Shown: piece by piece, positions 25,726 to 33,260 of the stretch
How positions within the stretch are numbered: position 1 is the stretch's first letter
How the letters are laid out: each line of letters starts with the position of its first letter
NCBI GenBank assembly: GCA_002381125.1
Contig: DFUT01000006.1
Location: forward strand, 1-57,713
DNA length: 57,713 nucleotides
Reading direction: 5' to 3'
Origin: Bacteroidales bacterium UBA4179
Lineage (GTDB): Bacteria > Bacteroidota > Bacteroidia > Bacteroidales > Dysgonomonadaceae
Position numbers and translations under genes: made by a program
The notes under the pieces: generated by a model
The model's database searches: none
What the model saw: the letters and a program-made list of their open reading frames with translations, nothing else
What the model was told of the DNA's origin: nothing

Positions 25726-28001
25726 GTATGACACACAAAGAAATACAGAAAACGTTGGCAGCGATCAATTCGGATATCGAAAAAAAGCAATTGAAAGATG
25801 CATTCGACAAAATAAGAATATTTTTAAAAGATCAGAAAAACTGGGCTCTTTCGGAAGAACTTACCGAGTTGGAAAACAACTATCGGTATATGATTCATTA
25901 CTTTATAAAAGGAAACAAAGATCCACAACAACGTAATATCTACAATCAATTGTTGCGTCGAACCTATACGTTGGCTCAGGATGCTGCCGAAAATCTTTGT
26001 CTGCAAAGCAGTACCACGTTGTTTTTCGAAAAAACACGGCTCATTCTTTTGCGGGGAATCGTTTCAATGGATGAATATCGCGAAATTATTGGCAAGCAGA
26101 TGGATACCTTTGCTTTTATCGATTTGCTGGAAGACAACGATGAAAAAGAGGTGCGTCTCAAGCTGAATATCCAGGCACACGAACAAACGGTGGAAGATTT
26201 GTTTTATTCTGTTTTTGCTTCCCCGCGTGCCAATGACGATATGATTGCCTCTTACCACCGTTTCATGGAAGACGAAATTATCCCGGTAAACGATAAATGC
26301 ATGGTTGTTTCTGCTCTTACTCTCAATATATTACAACGCTTTGATGTAAAGAAAATCGAATTCTTGCTCGATCTTTGCAAGTACGAAACACTCGAAATAG
26401 TCATTCGTGCCATCGTGGGGATAATTCCCATTTTTCAAATCTACGAATCGCGCTGGGAACTCTATCCCGAATGTACCGATCGGTTGAAACTTTTATCGGA
26501 CGACCCGACTTTTACCCGTCGGATGATTTATGCCATTCTTCGATTTATTCAAGCACAGGAAACCGAAAAAATAACCAAGAAGTTGACCGAGGAAATTTTA
26601 CCTCAGATGATGAAGTTGACACCGATCATCGGTAAAAAGATCAATCTCGACGAGTGGATGGGCGAGAGTGGCATGGAAGATAAAAATCCGGAGTGGCAAA
26701 AGATTTTGGACGATGTGGGATTGACCGATAAACTTCAAGAATTTTCGGATATGCAGCTGGAGGGTGCCGATGTGTTTCATTTCACGTTCTCTTCTTTGAA
26801 ATCGTATCCTTTTTTCTATGAAATGAGTAATTGGTTTTTGCCGTTTGATCCTCGGCATTCGCAGCTTCAACGACTTTTTAGCGACAAAGAAGAGGGGAAA
26901 TCGTTGTTCGAAGCCATTACCGAATCGCCGCATATCTGCAATTCCGACAAATATTCCTTCTGCTTCAGCATTATGATTATGCCCGAGCGATATCGAAAAA
27001 TGATGATTTCGCAGCTTGCTGCCGAGGGCGAAGAAATCAAAAAAATGCAGGAAGAGGAATTTTTGCTGAAACCTTATCAGAAGGAAGAGACCATTTGCCG
27101 GCAGTATATTCAGGATTTGTATCGCTTTTTCAAAGTTTTCCCCCGACGGGGCGATTTTATCGATATTTTCGCATTGCCACTCAATTATCATCGCATCAAA
27201 CCTTTTCATCCCATCACACTGGTACCCGAACACTTGGATCGTATTGCTTTGTACTATTTTGAAAATAATCATTTCGAAGAAGCATTGGATTCGTATACTA
27301 TTCTTTCAAAAATAGGTAAGCCAAATGGCGAGGTTTGGCAAAAGATGGGGTATTGCCATCAGATGCTCGGCAATATTCGGGAAGCACTGAATGCCTATTT
27401 GCATGCCGAGCTCATTGATGAAAACAATACGTGGGTGTTGCGCCGCATTGCACAATGTTATCGGTTGCTCAAAAAACCGGCCGACGCTTTGCCATATTAT
27501 CGACGGTTGGAACAGCTGAAACCCGATGATCTGAATATTCAGCTCAACATTGGGCATTGCTACCTCGAATTGAAGGATTATGATACCGCTCTTAATTATT
27601 ATTTTAAAGTGGAATTGCTGGATAGTGGCAACACCCGCGCATGGCGATCGATTGCCTGGTGTGCTTTTTTGTTGAAGAAGTTCGACATTGCACAAAAGTA
27701 TTATGCTCAAATATTATCCGACAAGCCCAATGCCCACGATTATCTCAATGCCGGTCATGTGGAGCTTTGTATCGGTAATATGGAGAAAGCAGTGCAGCTT
27801 TACGAGGAATCGCTGAAAATGGCAGGAAATTTTTCCACTTTCAGGACCATGCTCAAAGAAGATGAAAACGAACTGCAAGAAGCGGGGGTAAATACAGAGA
27901 TTCTTCCCCTTTTGCTGGATAAGATCAAATACGACATGGAAGAAAAACACCAAAAAGGAATCGATACAAGAGAGAAAAATGGAAGGACTTTTAGCGTATA
28001 A
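25722..28001 (+). CDS. Large helical protein with C-terminal TPR repeats
   Basis: A 759-residue cytosolic protein. Residues 1-490 are helical and not recognised. Residues about 500-700 hold roughly six tetratricopeptide repeats, for example EALDSYTILSKIGKPN, EALNAYLHAELIDENN, DALPYYRRLEQLKPDD, TALNYYFKVELLDSGN and KAVQLYEESLKMAG. TPRs usually bind partner proteins. Its start overlaps the USP-like stop and its last 23 bases overlap the ZIP transporter start, so all three are coupled in translation. I do not know its job; a scaffold for the operon's other products is possible. Confidence 0.75.
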   Translation: MSMTHKEIQKTLAAINSDIEKKQLKDAFDKIRIFLKDQKNWALSEELTELENNYRYMIHYFIKGNKDPQQRNIYNQLLRRTYTLAQDAAENLCLQSSTTLFFEKTRLILLRGIVSMDEYREIIGKQMDTFAFIDLLEDNDEKEVRLKLNIQAHEQTVEDLFYSVFASPRANDDMIASYHRFMEDEIIPVNDKCMVVSALTLNILQRFDVKKIEFLLDLCKYETLEIVIRAIVGIIPIFQIYESRWELYPECTDRLKLLSDDPTFTRRMIYAILRFIQAQETEKITKKLTEEILPQMMKLTPIIGKKINLDEWMGESGMEDKNPEWQKILDDVGLTDKLQEFSDMQLEGADVFHFTFSSLKSYPFFYEMSNWFLPFDPRHSQLQRLFSDKEEGKSLFEAITESPHICNSDKYSFCFSIMIMPERYRKMMISQLAAEGEEIKKMQEEEFLLKPYQKEETICRQYIQDLYRFFKVFPRRGDFIDIFALPLNYHRIKPFHPITLVPEHLDRIALYYFENNHFEEALDSYTILSKIGKPNGEVWQKMGYCHQMLGNIREALNAYLHAELIDENNTWVLRRIAQCYRLLKKPADALPYYRRLEQLKPDDLNIQLNIGHCYLELKDYDTALNYYFKVELLDSGNTRAWRSIAWCAFLLKKFDIAQKYYAQILSDKPNAHDYLNAGHVELCIGNMEKAVQLYEESLKMAGNFSTFRTMLKEDENELQEAGVNTEILPLLLDKIKYDMEEKHQKGIDTREKNGRTFSV

Positions 28002-28788
28002 TCCGGTATTGCTGGCATTGATTGCCACTCTGTTTACCTGGTTTGTTACGGCACTGGGTGCAGCTATGGTTTTCTTTTTTAAATCGATAAACGAGAAAAT
28101 TTTGAACTCGATGTTGGGTTTTGCCGCCGGAGTGATGATTGCCGCCAGCTTTTGGTCGTTGTTGGAACCGGCAATCGAAATGAGCGAAACCACGATGTCG
28201 CACCCCTGGATGCCGGCCCTTATTGGTTTTTTAGGGGGAGGGGCTTTTTTGTTTTTGGTCGATAAGATTTTACCTCACTTGCACATGGGGTTGTCGATCG
28301 ATAAAGCGGAAGGCGTGAAGACTTCGTGGGAGCGGAGTGTTTTGCTTGTCCTTGCCATTACGCTTCACAACATACCCGAAGGACTGGCAGTAGGCGTGGC
28401 ATTTGGTGCATTGGGTATTCATCCCGATTTGGGAACCCTTGCAGGCGCCATCACGCTTGCTCTGGGGATAGGTTTGCAAAATTTTCCCGAGGGAGCGGCC
28501 GTGTCGATACCGCTTCGTCGTGAAGGATTTTCACGACTCAAGGCCTTTACATACGGACAACTTTCCGGCGTCGTAGAACCCATAAGTGCCGTCATAGGTG
28601 CATTCTTGGTGTCTACCATCACTCCTTTGTTGCCCTATGCCCTTTCTTTTGCGGCAGGAGCCATGATTTTTGTGGTTGTGGAGGAATTGATACCCGAATC
28701 TCAGACGGGAAACGAAACGGATTTCTCGACCATCGGCGCTCTTTTGGGATTTGCCGTGATGATGGTATTGGAAGTTGCTTTCGGATAA
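27979..28788 (+). CDS. ZIP family metal transporter
   Basis: A 269-residue inner-membrane protein with eight hydrophobic segments, typical of bacterial ZIP (ZupT/GufA type) importers of zinc or other divalent metals. Metal-site motifs are present: HNIPEGLAVGV on helix 4 and QNFPEGAAVSIP on helix 5, where H/N/E residues form the binuclear centre. The usual histidine loop is short. It begins inside the TPR gene, so it belongs to that operon. Metal identity is not predictable. Confidence 0.9.
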   Translation: MEGLLAYNPVLLALIATLFTWFVTALGAAMVFFFKSINEKILNSMLGFAAGVMIAASFWSLLEPAIEMSETTMSHPWMPALIGFLGGGAFLFLVDKILPHLHMGLSIDKAEGVKTSWERSVLLVLAITLHNIPEGLAVGVAFGALGIHPDLGTLAGAITLALGIGLQNFPEGAAVSIPLRREGFSRLKAFTYGQLSGVVEPISAVIGAFLVSTITPLLPYALSFAAGAMIFVVVEELIPESQTGNETDFSTIGALLGFAVMMVLEVAFG

Positions 28789-29013
28789 AAAACATTGCTT
28801 GAAAATCGGAATAAAAATGTCAATACCTTCTTGTTTTGGGATGGTGCTCATTGGGCCGATAACGATCCGCAGGGGTTTATTAATTGGATCGGAGATATCA
28901 CCGGCTACAGATTGAATGAATAGACGTTTGCGGCCGAGAAAACGATATTTCGATCTTCGCAAAGTGGGTGATGTAAAATAGTTGAAACTTGACTTGAATA
29001 AATAAAAGGTGTG
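28789..29013. other. Convergent gap with a possible coding remnant
   Basis: The gap between the ZIP gene and nadD. On the minus strand a frame opens at 28962 and reads like protein for about 50 codons (GDISDPINKPLRIV, then GPMSTIPKQEGID) before running antisense into the ZIP gene. I recognise no family. No hairpin terminator was found. Confidence 0.3.
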
Positions 29014-29601
29014 TTAAAAACGATATAAAGCGTTTGTTTCGATGAAATCATAGACACGGGAAGGAACAAAGGCGCGTACGTTTTTTCCTTCTTTCAGGCT
29101 GTTGCGAATGAAGGTGGACGAAATTTCCACAATAGGTGCTTCAACAAGACGAACATTTTCGCGCAGCTTTTCCGGAATGCGAACCTCATATCCCAAGCGC
29201 GGATAGATTAACATCTTGAATTCGTGTTGCAGCCGTTCGTATGCCTTCCAGCGAGGCAAATCGTTCCAATTGTCGCCACCCATAATCAGCGTAAATTCCG
29301 CATCGGGATTTTCAAGGGTCAATTTGGTCATGGTATCGATGGTGTAGGAGGGGAGAGGCATATGAAATTCGATATCGGAGACTTTCATTCCTGTGTAATC
29401 TTCAACGGCCATCTTTGTCATTTTGAGCCGCAACTCGTCGTTCAGCAGATTTTCGGCATCCTTCAGCGGATTGCGGGGCGATACCACAAACCACACCTCG
29501 TCAAGGTAAGTAAATTCTTTCATATAATTGGCTATCATCAAATGCCCCATGTGTATGGGATTGAACGAACCCGCCAATATGCCGATCTGATTTTTTTTCA
29601 T
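29014..29601 (-). CDS. nadD: Nicotinate-nucleotide adenylyltransferase
   Basis: Adenylates nicotinate mononucleotide to deamido-NAD in NAD synthesis. The 195-residue protein has the nucleotidyltransferase loop GSFNPIHMGH at 11-20 and the closing block ISSTFIR near residue 168, both diagnostic. GGDNWNDLPRWK in the middle matches the NadD substrate region. On the minus strand, with a TAAATTTG element 15 bases ahead of its ATG (29616-29623), so it seems to be transcribed alone. Confidence 0.95.
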   Translation of the reverse strand: MKKNQIGILAGSFNPIHMGHLMIANYMKEFTYLDEVWFVVSPRNPLKDAENLLNDELRLKMTKMAVEDYTGMKVSDIEFHMPLPSYTIDTMTKLTLENPDAEFTLIMGGDNWNDLPRWKAYERLQHEFKMLIYPRLGYEVRIPEKLRENVRLVEAPIVEISSTFIRNSLKEGKNVRAFVPSRVYDFIETNALYRF

Positions 29602-29615
29602 CGTCGTGTTTTTGA

Positions 29616-29623
29616 CAAATTTA
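29616..29623 (-). promoter_or_regulatory. Putative promoter -7 element for nadD
   Basis: Minus-strand TAAATTTG, fitting TAnnTTTG. The distance to the ATG is 14 bases. No clear -33 element. Confidence 0.4.
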
Positions 29624-29798
29624 CATGATATTTTTTAATTTGCGAGCAGAGAAACCTAAATTCCATTTTGCTTATCAATTTGGTATATTGTTGGGTGCAC
29701 GGATTCATGAGAGAAAAGCAATAAAAAAAAATCGACATACCTTTTTCGAGTACACCGATTTTATTCTTGTTGTTACCTGATTTTTTTGAACGATTCGT

Positions 29799-30053
29799 TC
29801 ATGGTTTCTTTTTAAACAACGAAATTATCCAGAGCAACAAAACGGCACCAACCAGTGCAGTAATAAAATTTCCGATAAGTCCATTGCCTGTCGAGATGCC
29901 TAAAAGACTAAAAACCCAACCGCCGATAACGGCACCGATAATGCCTACAATGATGTTGACCATGAGGCCGAAGCCCCCGCCTCTCATTAGATTACCTGCA
30001 AGCCAACCGGCTACGCCTCCGATGATGATGAATCCTATCCAGCTCATGAGCAA
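29799..30053 (-). CDS. GlsB/YeaQ/YmgE family membrane protein
   Basis: An 84-residue, Gly-rich membrane protein with three hydrophobic segments: residues 2-18, 27-47 and 58-78. GGVAGWLAGNLMRGGGFG at 12-29 and NIIVGIIGAVIGGW at 33-46 are the family marks (transglycosylase-associated protein, a misleading name). Members are often stress-induced; the molecular role is not known. Stands alone between nadD and nspC. Confidence 0.88.
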   Translation of the reverse strand: MLMSWIGFIIIGGVAGWLAGNLMRGGGFGLMVNIIVGIIGAVIGGWVFSLLGISTGNGLIGNFITALVGAVLLLWIISLFKKKP

Positions 30054-30175
30054 TGATTTTTTAATAGATAATTCCCGATCTTTTAAAAGGGGATATTTTT
30101 ATATATTAACACATTGAAAACGTATATTGTTTAAAAACCTATGTGTTTTTTATGAAGCGTTCGATTAATTGGTTC

Positions 30176-30328
30176 AAAAAGGCCGACGTTGGGTTCATAC
30201 TATGCAGTCCCGCTTGCGTGGACCGGCGTCTTCGATGTTTAAAAAGACCGACGTTCGGTTCATACCCCGTAATTGGGTTGAAAAACACCTATCGGAACAG
30301 TTAAAAAAGATCGGCGTTCAGCTCATGC
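30176..30328. repeat. Three imperfect 25-bp repeats with 63-65 bp period
   Basis: Units start at 30176, 30241 and 30304. The first two agree at 23 of 25 positions; the third is more diverged (about 20 of 25 to the second). Core on the plus strand is AAAAAGRCCGACGTT followed by a GGTTCATAC-like end. The third unit covers the nspC stop codon (TCA at 30318-30320). On the minus strand each unit ends in a run of T, and the middle one can form a 4-bp hairpin just before it. Confidence 0.7.
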
Positions 30329-31463
30329 GGTTTTTATAATCCGCGTAACCAAATTCACGATAAAGGACAAATTGATTGTCCTTCGTCCATAAACCGATGG
30401 AAGGATGTGCTACGCCATTGAACATGGTGGTTTTTACGATGGTATAGTGAATCATATCTTCGAAAACAATGCGATCGCCCACTTTCAATGGCTCATCAAA
30501 CGACCAGTCACCCATGAAATCACCTGCCAAACAGCTGTTTCCGCCCATGCGGTATGTCGGTTTATCGGGTACGGCTTGTTGATATGCTCCCCGAATGACC
30601 GGTTTGTAGGGCATTTCAAGACAATCGGGCATGTGGCAGGAAAACGATACGTTGAGCATGGCCGTTTTTATACCGTGATTTTCGACGATGTCGGTAACGG
30701 TCGAAACCAATACTCCTGTTTCCCAAACAAAAGCACCACCCGGTTCCATGATAATTTTCAAATGGGGATACCGGCGTTTAAAGTTGAGCAGCAGATCAAT
30801 TAAATGTTCTACATCGTAATCTTCATGCGTCATCAGATGTCCTCCTCCTAGATTCAGCCATTCGATTTGCGAAAAAAAATGTCCGAATTTTTGCTCCGTC
30901 ACTTGAAGGGTTTCTTCCAGTGCATACGAATTGTTTTCGCAAAGGTTGTGCAAATGCAGGCCGGAAATGCCTTTAGGAAGTTTGTCTCCCAATTGGTCGG
31001 CAGTAATGCCCAAACGTGATCCCGGCGAACTTGGATCGTACAACGCGGTTGTGACTACCGAAAATTCGGGATTGATACGCAGTCCGCATTTTATTTCTTT
31101 ACCCGAAGCCACTACTTGCGGATAGAATTGGCGAAATTGCGAAAGGGAATTAAAGGTAATGTGACTGCTGTATTGCAAGTAAAGAGGAAAATCTTCATCG
31201 GTATAGGATGGAGAATAGGCATGAGCCGGACTGCCCATTTCCTCAAAGGCGAGACGTGCTTCATTTACCGAGCTTGCGGTAGAAGAATCGATACCGTATT
31301 CGCGAAAAACAGGAAACGATTTCCATACGGCGAATGCTTTAAAAGCCAGTATGATATCTACTCCTGCATGGTCTTTTACCGAGCGGATGAGTTGCAGGTT
31401 GTTGCGAAGCAATTCTTCTTCGATTACGTAACATGGAGAAGGAATTTTCGTAAGATCTATCAC
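30318..31463 (-). CDS. nspC: Carboxynorspermidine decarboxylase
   Basis: PLP enzyme of the alternative polyamine pathway, turning carboxy(nor)spermidine into (nor)spermidine. The 381 residues match family length. The PLP lysine is Lys42 in ILAFKAFAVW. Other marks are HLHNLCEN, a glycine-rich LNLGGGHLMT loop for the phosphate, EPGGAFVWETG and the cysteine in SFSCHMPDCLEMPYKP. The partner dehydrogenase gene is not adjacent. A TATCTTTG element lies 36 bases before the start. The stop lies in the third copy of a local repeat. Confidence 0.94.
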   Translation of the reverse strand: MIDLTKIPSPCYVIEEELLRNNLQLIRSVKDHAGVDIILAFKAFAVWKSFPVFREYGIDSSTASSVNEARLAFEEMGSPAHAYSPSYTDEDFPLYLQYSSHITFNSLSQFRQFYPQVVASGKEIKCGLRINPEFSVVTTALYDPSSPGSRLGITADQLGDKLPKGISGLHLHNLCENNSYALEETLQVTEQKFGHFFSQIEWLNLGGGHLMTHEDYDVEHLIDLLLNFKRRYPHLKIIMEPGGAFVWETGVLVSTVTDIVENHGIKTAMLNVSFSCHMPDCLEMPYKPVIRGAYQQAVPDKPTYRMGGNSCLAGDFMGDWSFDEPLKVGDRIVFEDMIHYTIVKTTMFNGVAHPSIGLWTKDNQFVLYREFGYADYKNRMS

Positions 31464-31498
31464 CTATGAATGTTGTTTAATGGTTGAATTTGTTGGGG

Positions 31499-31506
31499 CA
31501 AAGATA
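31499..31506 (-). promoter_or_regulatory. Promoter -7 element for nspC
   Basis: Minus-strand TATCTTTG, about 36 bases before the ATG; no well-spaced -33 element. Confidence 0.5.
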
Positions 31507-31595
31507 ACAAAAATGTCGAGTAAAAAAGTAGATGAGGAGTAAGCGTTCTTTTATAACGTAAGTTCAACTTAGAAGTGCGAATTTCCCGGAAAGTT

Positions 31596-31626
31596 TTTGC
31601 AATTATAAGGAATAGTTTTATCTTTG
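31596..31626 (+). promoter_or_regulatory. Promoter of tRNA-Pro
   Basis: TTTG at 31596-31599, a 19-base spacer and TATCTTTG at 31619-31626. This is the textbook Bacteroidetes promoter and the best match in the window. The tRNA starts 17 bases downstream. Confidence 0.8.
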
Positions 31627-31642
31627 CACAGCTTAAAAAATT

Positions 31643-31717
31643 CGGGGTGTAGCGCAGTCCGGTTAGCGCACCTGCTTTGGGAGCAGGGGGCCGCGAGTTC
31701 GAATCCCGCCACCCCGA
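31643..31717 (+). tRNA. tRNA-Pro (anticodon TGG)
   Basis: A 75-base cloverleaf. Acceptor CGGGGTG (31643-31649) pairs with CACCCCG (31710-31716), discriminator A at 31717. The anticodon stem is CCTGC/GCAGG with loop TTTGGGA, anticodon TGG at 31678-31680. The T arm has GCGAG and CCCGC with one A-C mismatch around loop TTCGAAT. CCA is not encoded. Confidence 0.97.
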
Positions 31718-31718
31718 C

Positions 31719-31766
31719 AAAACAAAAAACACTTGCAATTTTTATTATGCAAGTGTTTTTTGTTTT
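31719..31766 (+). terminator. Terminator after tRNA-Pro
   Basis: Perfect 19-bp arms at 31719-31737 and 31748-31766 around a 10-base loop, with A-rich left arm and T-rich right arm. It works in both directions and also separates the convergent GH28 gene. Confidence 0.9.
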
Positions 31767-31798
31767 ATAAATTTAATTACGAAGCGATCATTACAGTT

Positions 31799-33229
31799 TT
31801 AGAAGGTTACACCCACACTGTTTTCGATGATTATTTCATTATTCGCTTCGATGGAAAAATTTTCGAATTTCCAGTTTTTTGCCCAGGAAATCTTTCCTGC
31901 ATTTTTGCCTTTAAAAGATACATTGCAGAAAGAAAAATTATCCAGCGTGCTTTCTTTTAAACCTGCTACTTTGATACAGGTTTCGGCATCGCGTGCGTGT
32001 ACATTCATAAAATGGATGTTTCGGAATTTTGGAATGCCACGTGTCGGATCTACAGGATCGAGCATTTTTTTCCAATGTGGTGGAAGTTGTTTTTCATCAT
32101 AACCGTCGGGTAATTTTGCCGTACTATACGCCGGATGCCAATTCAGATCGACGACAAAAGGGTCACGAACGCCAATCATTTTTATATTGCACAAGAAAAT
32201 ATCTTCGATTGTACCCCCACGTTGACTCGTACTTTTGAAACGAAGCCCATATTTTGTTCCTATCCCTTTCATGTTGTAAGCTACAACGTGTCGTATTCCT
32301 CCGGATGTCTCGCTGCCACAGGTAAAAAGTCCGTCACCATGTCCGGCAATGCAGTTTCTGATAACGATGTATTGGCAAGGCCTGTTAACCCGAAGTCCAT
32401 CGCTGTCGCGTCCGGCTTTCAAACAAAAATTATCGTCATTGCAATTAATATTGGAATTTTGTACCAAAATAAATTCCGACGAATCGATATCGATTCCATC
32501 TGTGCTTGGACCTCGTCCTTCGATATTGTTGCTTATGATAACCCCATCTACGGTAACGTATTTGCTGTAGAGAATATGTAAACTCCAGAACCCCGGTTGA
32601 TAAACGACAATATCTTTGATCGTGATGTTTTCGCACTCGGAAACCAGTATGCCGCGTGGACGTTCGCAATCGTAATCGACAATCCATCGCAATCCTTTTG
32701 AATCGTATTCTTTTCGCATTTCCCAATATTTATCCCAAAACACTTTGCCTCGTCCGTGAATTACACCGTCGCCCGATATGGCTGCATTTTTTTTACCGAT
32801 GATGTTTACCAATGCTGCAGGCCATTCAATTTCTACACCGGCTACACGTGTTTCGATACGTTGATAGTCGGCTATGTTTTGCGAACCTACCAACATAGTT
32901 CCTTTGGGTATATTCAAATGGACATTATTACCAACAAATATTGAGCCGGTCAAATAGATTCCCGGATTAAAAGTGACCATGCCGCCTCCTGCCTTTTCGG
33001 CTTCATCTAAGGCTGCCTGAATAGCTGCAGTATTCATTTCTACCGCATCGCCTTTGGCCCCGAAATCGCATGCATTGTAAATGGCGGGTTGAATCGGAAA
33101 TGTTTTTGCTCCTACATTTTTCATCCACGGAAAATCGGGGATATACTCGCTTAGCGCGCAAATATGAAAGGGAATACCAATCGTAATCGCAAATAAGGTA
33201 ATGTATCTCAATGTTTTGAAATTTATCAT
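31799..33229 (-). CDS. Polygalacturonase-type glycosidase, GH28
   Basis: Exported parallel beta-helix enzyme that hydrolyses galacturonan or rhamnogalacturonan linkages. Signal segment at 5-25. The GH28 residues are visible: STDGIDIDSS at 242-251, the catalytic pair Asp265-Asp266 in CNDDN, GHGDG at 296-300 and RFK in YGLRFKSTS. The 476-residue length is normal. It is the last gene of a four-gene minus-strand run with other pectin-type glycosidases, 31 bases after the DUF4450 gene. Exo- or endo-action and exact linkage are unknown. Confidence 0.92.
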   Translation of the reverse strand: MINFKTLRYITLFAITIGIPFHICALSEYIPDFPWMKNVGAKTFPIQPAIYNACDFGAKGDAVEMNTAAIQAALDEAEKAGGGMVTFNPGIYLTGSIFVGNNVHLNIPKGTMLVGSQNIADYQRIETRVAGVEIEWPAALVNIIGKKNAAISGDGVIHGRGKVFWDKYWEMRKEYDSKGLRWIVDYDCERPRGILVSECENITIKDIVVYQPGFWSLHILYSKYVTVDGVIISNNIEGRGPSTDGIDIDSSEFILVQNSNINCNDDNFCLKAGRDSDGLRVNRPCQYIVIRNCIAGHGDGLFTCGSETSGGIRHVVAYNMKGIGTKYGLRFKSTSQRGGTIEDIFLCNIKMIGVRDPFVVDLNWHPAYSTAKLPDGYDEKQLPPHWKKMLDPVDPTRGIPKFRNIHFMNVHARDAETCIKVAGLKESTLDNFSFCNVSFKGKNAGKISWAKNWKFENFSIEANNEIIIENSVGVTF

Positions 33230-33260
33230 CGTTTTCAGATTTTAATAATGTTTTTAAATA

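Noticed and set aside
26598..27272. 224-codon minus-strand frame
   Set aside because: Antisense to the TPR operon gene; no family likeness and no start signals.
30176..30328. Repeats considered as a CRISPR array
   Set aside because: Only three diverged units, no cas genes, and the last unit is part of nspC.
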